NCBI RefSeq assembly: GCF_014649035.1
Contig: NZ_BMSG01000026.1
Coordinates: 1 to 64,000 of the forward strand
Length of the DNA stretch: 64,000 nt
Origin: Streptomyces sindenensis
GTDB lineage: Bacteria; Actinomycetota; Actinomycetes; Streptomycetales; Streptomycetaceae
Reading direction: 5' to 3'
Part shown: positions 60,203 through 64,000 of the stretch, one piece after another
Numbering within the stretch: the stretch's first letter is position 1
Layout of the letters: each line of letters starts with the position of its first letter
The notes under the pieces: generated by a model
What the model was told of the DNA's origin: nothing
Seen by the model: only the letters and a program-made list of their open reading frames with translations
Database searches by the model: none
Position numbers and translations under genes: made by a program

Positions 60203-62170
60203 ATGACCACTGACAGAACATCGCCCGCGACCGGCGGGTACGTACAGCCGGAGCTCGACGTCCGGGCGCTGGCCGGGGTGCTCGACGGTGAGTACGCCGA
60301 GGTCCGTGACCTGGTCCGGGCCAATCTGGTCAGGCACGCCTCGGTGCTGGACGAGGCCGACGAGCTCGACATGGACGCGTACCGCGAGCGGGTGCGCGAA
60401 CTCGTGGTCGAGATGGCGGCGACGGGCCAGACCGGCATGGGCTTCCCGAAGCGGTACGGCGGAGGCGGCGACGTCGGGGCCTCGATCGCCGCGTTCGAGA
60501 CGCTCGCCTTCGGTGATCTGTCGGTGCTGGTGAAGGTCGGAGTCCAGTTCGGGCTCTTCGGTGGCGCGATCCTGCATCTGGGCACCGAACGCCACCACGA
60601 CGCCCATCTCCCCGGCCTGATCACCGGGGAGCTGATGGGCTGCTTCGCGATGACGGAGACCGGGCACGGCTCCAACGTCCAGGCGCTCGGCACCGTCGCG
60701 CGCTACGACGCCGACGCCCAGGAGTTCGTCATCACCACCGAGGGCGACCAGGCGCGCAAGGACTACATCGGCAACGCCGCCCGCCACGGTGAACTCGCGG
60801 TCGTCTTCGCCCAGTTGGAGGTGGCCGGGAAGTCCGAAGGAGTGCACGCCCTCCTCGTGCCGATCCGGACCGACGGCGGGACCGCGCCCGGGGTCCACAT
60901 CGAGGACGACGGCCGCAAGATGGGCCTGAACGGCGTGGACAACGGGCGCATCCGGTTCGACGACGTGCGGGTGCCACGCGAGGCGCTGCTGAACCGCTTC
61001 GCCGACGTCACTCCCGAGGGCGTCTACGAGAGCCCGATCGACAACCCGGACCGGCGCTTCTTCACCATGCTCGGCACCCTGGTCCAGGGCCGGGTCAGCG
61101 TCGGCGGCGCAGGGGTCGGTGCCGCCAAGGTCGCCCTCGCGATCGCCACGCAGTACGCCCTGCGGCGCCGGCAGTTCGCGGCCGGGCCCCAGGGGGAGGA
61201 GCAGTTGCTCCTGGACTACGGACTGCACCAGCGGCGTCTGCTGCCGCTCATCGCCCGTACGTACGCACTGCACTTCGCCCAGGACGTCGTCCGCACCCAG
61301 CTCCACGAGGTCTTCTCCGACCTGGAGGACGACCCGCAGGCGCGCCGCCTGCTGGAGGCCCGGGCCGCCGGAACCAAGGCGCTCGCCACCTGGCACGCCA
61401 CCCGGGTGATCCAGGAGTGCCGCGAGGCGTGCGGCGGCGCGGGCTATCTCGCCGTCAACCGGTTCGCCGCGCTCAAGGCCGACAGCGACATCTTCACCAC
61501 CTTCGAGGGCGACAACCACGTCCTGCTCCAGCTCGTCGCCAAGGGCCTGCTCACCGACTACGCGAGCGAGTTCGAGGACCTGGACCAGCTGGGCATGGTC
61601 CGCCACGTCACCAACCTCGCCGTCGAGACGGTCATCGAGAAGACGTCGGCCCACAAACTGCTCGAACGGGTCCGCGACCTGCTGCCGGGCGGCGACGAGT
61701 GGGACCAGGAGGCCGGTCTGCTCGACTCGGAGTACCAGCTCGCCATGGTCCGCTACCGCGAGGAGCACATGCTCGCCGGGGTGGCCCGCAGGCTCAAGGC
61801 CGGCATCGACCGCAAGCGCGATCCGGGCGCCGTCTTCTCCGAGGTGCAGGACCACGTCATCGCCGTCGCCCGCGCCCACATGGAGCGGCTGGTCCTGGAG
61901 GCCTTCGTCGAGAAGACGCGGACGCTGCCCGACGGCGGCAACAAGGTCGCCCTGGGCCTCCTGTGCGACCTGTACGCCCTGTCGACGATCGAGGCGGACC
62001 GGGCGTGGTTCATGGAGCACGGACGGCTGACCGTCCAGCGGTCCAAGGCGATCACCCGTGAGGTGAACGATCTCTGCCGCAAGATCCGGCCCCTGGCCGG
62101 CGGACTCGTCGACGCCTGGGGGATCCCGGACGCCATGCTGCGCGCCCCGGACCTGGTGGGCGGTGCCTGA
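60203..62170 (+). CDS. acyl-CoA dehydrogenase/oxidase-family flavoprotein
   Basis: A 655-residue flavoprotein, longer than standard acyl-CoA dehydrogenases (about 380) and close to acyl-CoA oxidases. Landmarks are GMGFPKRYGGGGD, CFAMTETGHGSNVQ (substrate/FAD site), DDGRKMGLNGVDNGRI, the helical RREF-type segment YALRRRQFAAGPQGEEQ, and RVIQECREACGGAGY. The C-terminal 220 residues form the second helical domain. It introduces a double bond into an acyl-CoA, with O2 or ETF as acceptor not decidable here. It is convergent with a TetR gene 61 bp away. Confidence 0.9.
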   Translation: MTTDRTSPATGGYVQPELDVRALAGVLDGEYAEVRDLVRANLVRHASVLDEADELDMDAYRERVRELVVEMAATGQTGMGFPKRYGGGGDVGASIAAFETLAFGDLSVLVKVGVQFGLFGGAILHLGTERHHDAHLPGLITGELMGCFAMTETGHGSNVQALGTVARYDADAQEFVITTEGDQARKDYIGNAARHGELAVVFAQLEVAGKSEGVHALLVPIRTDGGTAPGVHIEDDGRKMGLNGVDNGRIRFDDVRVPREALLNRFADVTPEGVYESPIDNPDRRFFTMLGTLVQGRVSVGGAGVGAAKVALAIATQYALRRRQFAAGPQGEEQLLLDYGLHQRRLLPLIARTYALHFAQDVVRTQLHEVFSDLEDDPQARRLLEARAAGTKALATWHATRVIQECREACGGAGYLAVNRFAALKADSDIFTTFEGDNHVLLQLVAKGLLTDYASEFEDLDQLGMVRHVTNLAVETVIEKTSAHKLLERVRDLLPGGDEWDQEAGLLDSEYQLAMVRYREEHMLAGVARRLKAGIDRKRDPGAVFSEVQDHVIAVARAHMERLVLEAFVEKTRTLPDGGNKVALGLLCDLYALSTIEADRAWFMEHGRLTVQRSKAITREVNDLCRKIRPLAGGLVDAWGIPDAMLRAPDLVGGA

Positions 62171-62231
62171 ACCGGCGTCTGCCATGACCCCGGGCCCGTA
62201 GCCGTCGTCGCCCACGGCATGAGGGGGGTGC

Positions 62232-62855
62232 CTACGGCCCGGATCCGGACGAGGTCGCCGCGAGCACCAGGTCCACGCAGTGCGCCTCCAGCCGTTCGCG
62301 CGGTACGTCGAGCGTGCCGTGCAGCCACCCCGCGAAGAGGTTCGCCAGACCGCCTACCAGGGCGTGCGCGGCCAGGCGGCGGTCGATGTCGTCCCCCGTG
62401 CCGGCGAGCTGGCCGCCGACCAGGTCGGTGAAGGCCGGCATGAGCAGGTGGCTGCGGGCCCCGAGCACCGGGTCGGCGAAGGGCTCCAGGAGCAGCAGAC
62501 GGCCCTTGTGCGGCGCGTCCAGGACCAGGGCGACGAAGGCGGAGACGGCGGCCCGGGCCCGGACCTCGCGCTGCGGGTCGCCGATCGCCACCGCCCCCTC
62601 CAGTGCACTTCGGGCCTCGTCGGCGACCCGCTCGAAGGCGGCGAGGAGCAGGTCGTCGCGGCCGGTGAAGCTCTCGTAGAAATAGCGGTCCGTCAGGCGC
62701 GCCCCACGGCAGACGGACCGGACCGTGACGGCCGCGCACCCCTCCTCGCCGGCCAGGCGCTCGGCGACGTCCAGCAGCGTTCGCCGACGGGCGGCGCGAC
62801 GATCGGCGAGCTTGGTGCCGCCCCAGCTCCGGTCCGTCAACTCCGGTTCCCCCAT
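62232..62855 (-). CDS. TetR/AcrR-family repressor
   Basis: A 207-residue regulator. The helix-turn-helix is in ARRRTLLDVAERLAGEEG and VTVRSVCRGARLTDRYFYESF. The C-terminal domain (ARAAVSAFVALVLDAP, then FADPVLGARSHL) is a typical all-helical ligand pocket. The ATG at 62855 is chosen where homology starts; the open frame extends upstream to 62909 into the promoter. It is divergent from the MpaB-type gene, with twin GACAGGTGTC sites between them, so it probably controls that gene. Confidence 0.88.
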   Translation of the reverse strand: MGEPELTDRSWGGTKLADRRAARRRTLLDVAERLAGEEGCAAVTVRSVCRGARLTDRYFYESFTGRDDLLLAAFERVADEARSALEGAVAIGDPQREVRARAAVSAFVALVLDAPHKGRLLLLEPFADPVLGARSHLLMPAFTDLVGGQLAGTGDDIDRRLAAHALVGGLANLFAGWLHGTLDVPRERLEAHCVDLVLAATSSGSGP

Positions 62856-62889
62856 GTTCTGTTCACGTAATCGATCACTGCTCAAGCAA

Positions 62890-62932
62890 TTGACGACAGG
62901 TGTCCGCACATTCTAGCCTGAGGACAGGTGTC
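62890..62932 (+). promoter_or_regulatory. promoter with twin GACAGGTGTC operators
   Basis: TTGACG (62890-62895) and TAGCCT (62914-62919), 18 nt apart, form a promoter toward the MpaB-type gene. The near-palindrome GACAGGTGTC occurs at 62895-62904, overlapping the -35, and again at 62923-62932, over the likely transcription start. This fits repression by the divergent TetR protein. Confidence 0.6.
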
Positions 62933-62983
62933 ATCAGATTGCTCTCCACGGCCTCGCAACGGAGAACCCCAGCGGAGGTACAC

Positions 62984-63973
62984 GTGACAGCGTCACCGCA
63001 CGGACCGCACGGATCCCACCCGACCGGCCCGACCGGCCCGACCGGCCCGAGAAGCCCCGAACCGCTCGGCCCCGATTCCCTCACCTGGCGCTGGTTCGGC
63101 GACTGGAGGGGCCTCCTCCTCGCCCCCTGGGCCGGATCGATGCAGAACATGCACCCCGAGCTCGGCGCGGGCGTCGCCGAGCACTCACGCTTCTTCGAGG
63201 AGCGCTGGGAACGCCTCTTCCGCTCGCTGTACCCGATCGGGGGCGTGGTCTACGACGGCCCGCTCGCCGCCCGCACGGCCCGCGAGGTGCGCGGCTACCA
63301 CGCCGCGATCAGCGGGACCGACGCGCACGGCCGCCCGTACCACGCGCTCGACCCGGGCACGTTCTACTGGGCGCACGCCACGTTCTTCATGCTGACCGTG
63401 CACGTCGCCGAGCGTTTCGGCGGCGGCCTCAGCGAGGCGCAACGGCGCACGCTCTTCGACGAGCACGTCCGCTGGTACGCGCTGTACGGCCTCTCGATGA
63501 AACCGGTCCCCGGCAGCTGGGAGGAGTTCCAGCGGTACTGGGACCACATGTGCGCCGACGTCCTGGAGGACAACCGGCCGACCCGGGACGTCCTGAACAT
63601 GCGACGTATCGCCCGGCCGCCCCTCCTGCGGTGGCTGCCGTCGCCACTGTGGGCCCTCGCCCGCGTCCCGCTCGTCCGGCTGACCCTGTGGATCACGGTC
63701 GGCCTGTATCCGCAGACTGTCCGCGACCGCCTGGGGCTGCGCTGGACGCCCCACGACGAACGCCTGCTGCTGGTGCTGGGCCGGTCGGTGCACCACGCCT
63801 GGCGGTACGTCCCCGAGCGGTACCGCTTCCACCCGCGCGCCCGGGCGGGCTGGGACCGCGAACGGGGCCGGTCCGTACCGGGCCCCGTGGAGACACCGGC
63901 CCGGAACCTGCCGCCCGAGGACCGGCGAGGGCTCCCGCAGCACTACGTACCGAGAGGCGGCCTTCGCGACTGA
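62984..63973 (+). CDS. oxygenase MpaB-family (DUF2236) protein
   Basis: A 329-residue second member of the MpaB/DUF2236 family, of a different branch from the one at 53231-54124. Motifs include GSMQNMHPELGAGV, YHALDPGTFYWAHATFFM, EHVRWYALYGLSMKPVPGSW and WITVGLYPQTVRDRLGLRW. The N-terminus is a disordered Gly/Pro/Thr stretch with three GPT-like units. The GTG start has GGAGG 6 nt upstream. It appears controlled by the divergent TetR through twin operators. The reaction is unknown; characterised relatives are heme-dependent. Confidence 0.82.
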   Translation: MTASPHGPHGSHPTGPTGPTGPRSPEPLGPDSLTWRWFGDWRGLLLAPWAGSMQNMHPELGAGVAEHSRFFEERWERLFRSLYPIGGVVYDGPLAARTAREVRGYHAAISGTDAHGRPYHALDPGTFYWAHATFFMLTVHVAERFGGGLSEAQRRTLFDEHVRWYALYGLSMKPVPGSWEEFQRYWDHMCADVLEDNRPTRDVLNMRRIARPPLLRWLPSPLWALARVPLVRLTLWITVGLYPQTVRDRLGLRWTPHDERLLLVLGRSVHHAWRYVPERYRFHPRARAGWDRERGRSVPGPVETPARNLPPEDRRGLPQHYVPRGGLRD

Positions 63974-64000
63974 CGGCACTGTGCACCGAGCACCGGCCCT
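63974..64000. other. right edge of window
   Basis: Twenty-seven bases after the MpaB-type stop codon. Nothing can be assigned. Confidence 0.5.

Overview
The window is very G+C-rich actinomycete chromosome, almost certainly Streptomyces or a close relative. The evidence is the strong G/C bias at third codon positions, many GTG/TTG starts behind GGAGG-type ribosome binding sites, and an actinobacterial type VII secretion system (T7SS/ESX) without an eccE. No tRNA, rRNA, CRISPR array, insertion sequence or integrase was found.

Region 1 (1-2595): an alpha/beta hydrolase convergent with a membrane-anchored bulb-lectin protein. Region 2 (2593-16830) is the T7SS core: a T7SS-associated small protein, a membrane-anchored ricin-type lectin, an EccA-like protein fusing a beta-helix to two AAA+ modules, a mycosin-like protein that has lost every catalytic residue, a three-ATPase EccC on the opposite strand, then EccD and EccB. 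Region 3 (17274-23288) carries probable substrates and partners: two small helical proteins with WxG-type turns (WNG, WEG), a 157-residue helical protein, a repeat-rich 1235-residue AAWKG-type protein, a YbaB-like protein and a further WPG protein.

Region 4 (23370-42446) is one uninterrupted 19-kb gene for a 6358-residue protein. It has a CpnT-like helical N-terminus, then in order a Fic-like domain, a caspase-fold-like His/Cys domain, two nearly identical tandem domains resembling the anthrax edema factor/CyaA/ExoY nucleotidyl cyclases, an OTU-like cysteine protease, a long middle region I do not recognise, two degenerate OTU-like modules and a conserved-looking C-terminus. It reads as a T7SS-exported multi-effector protein. 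A small FKBP isomerase gene follows directly.

Region 5 (42920-50906) holds a TetR regulator and enzymes suited to carbonyl, quinone or electrophile metabolism: aldehyde dehydrogenase, acetoacetate-decarboxylase-like protein, Old Yellow Enzyme, DJ-1/PfpI protein, MDR quinone reductase and a membrane protein. Six copies of ATGT-N11-ACAT (19 bp) lie upstream of these units, so they probably form one local regulon.

Region 6 (51115-63973): an HSL-type esterase, a PIG-L deacetylase, an MpaB/DUF2236 protein, KatG divergent from a Fur-family repressor, a coupled trio (Asp/Gly/Ala repeat peptide, JmjC oxygenase, sucrase/ferredoxin-like protein), an acyl-CoA dehydrogenase/oxidase, and a TetR gene divergent from a second MpaB-type gene with twin operators between them.

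The four most unusual items are the giant protein with duplicated cyclases, the dead mycosin, the repeat-peptide/JmjC cassette and the shared 19-bp operator.
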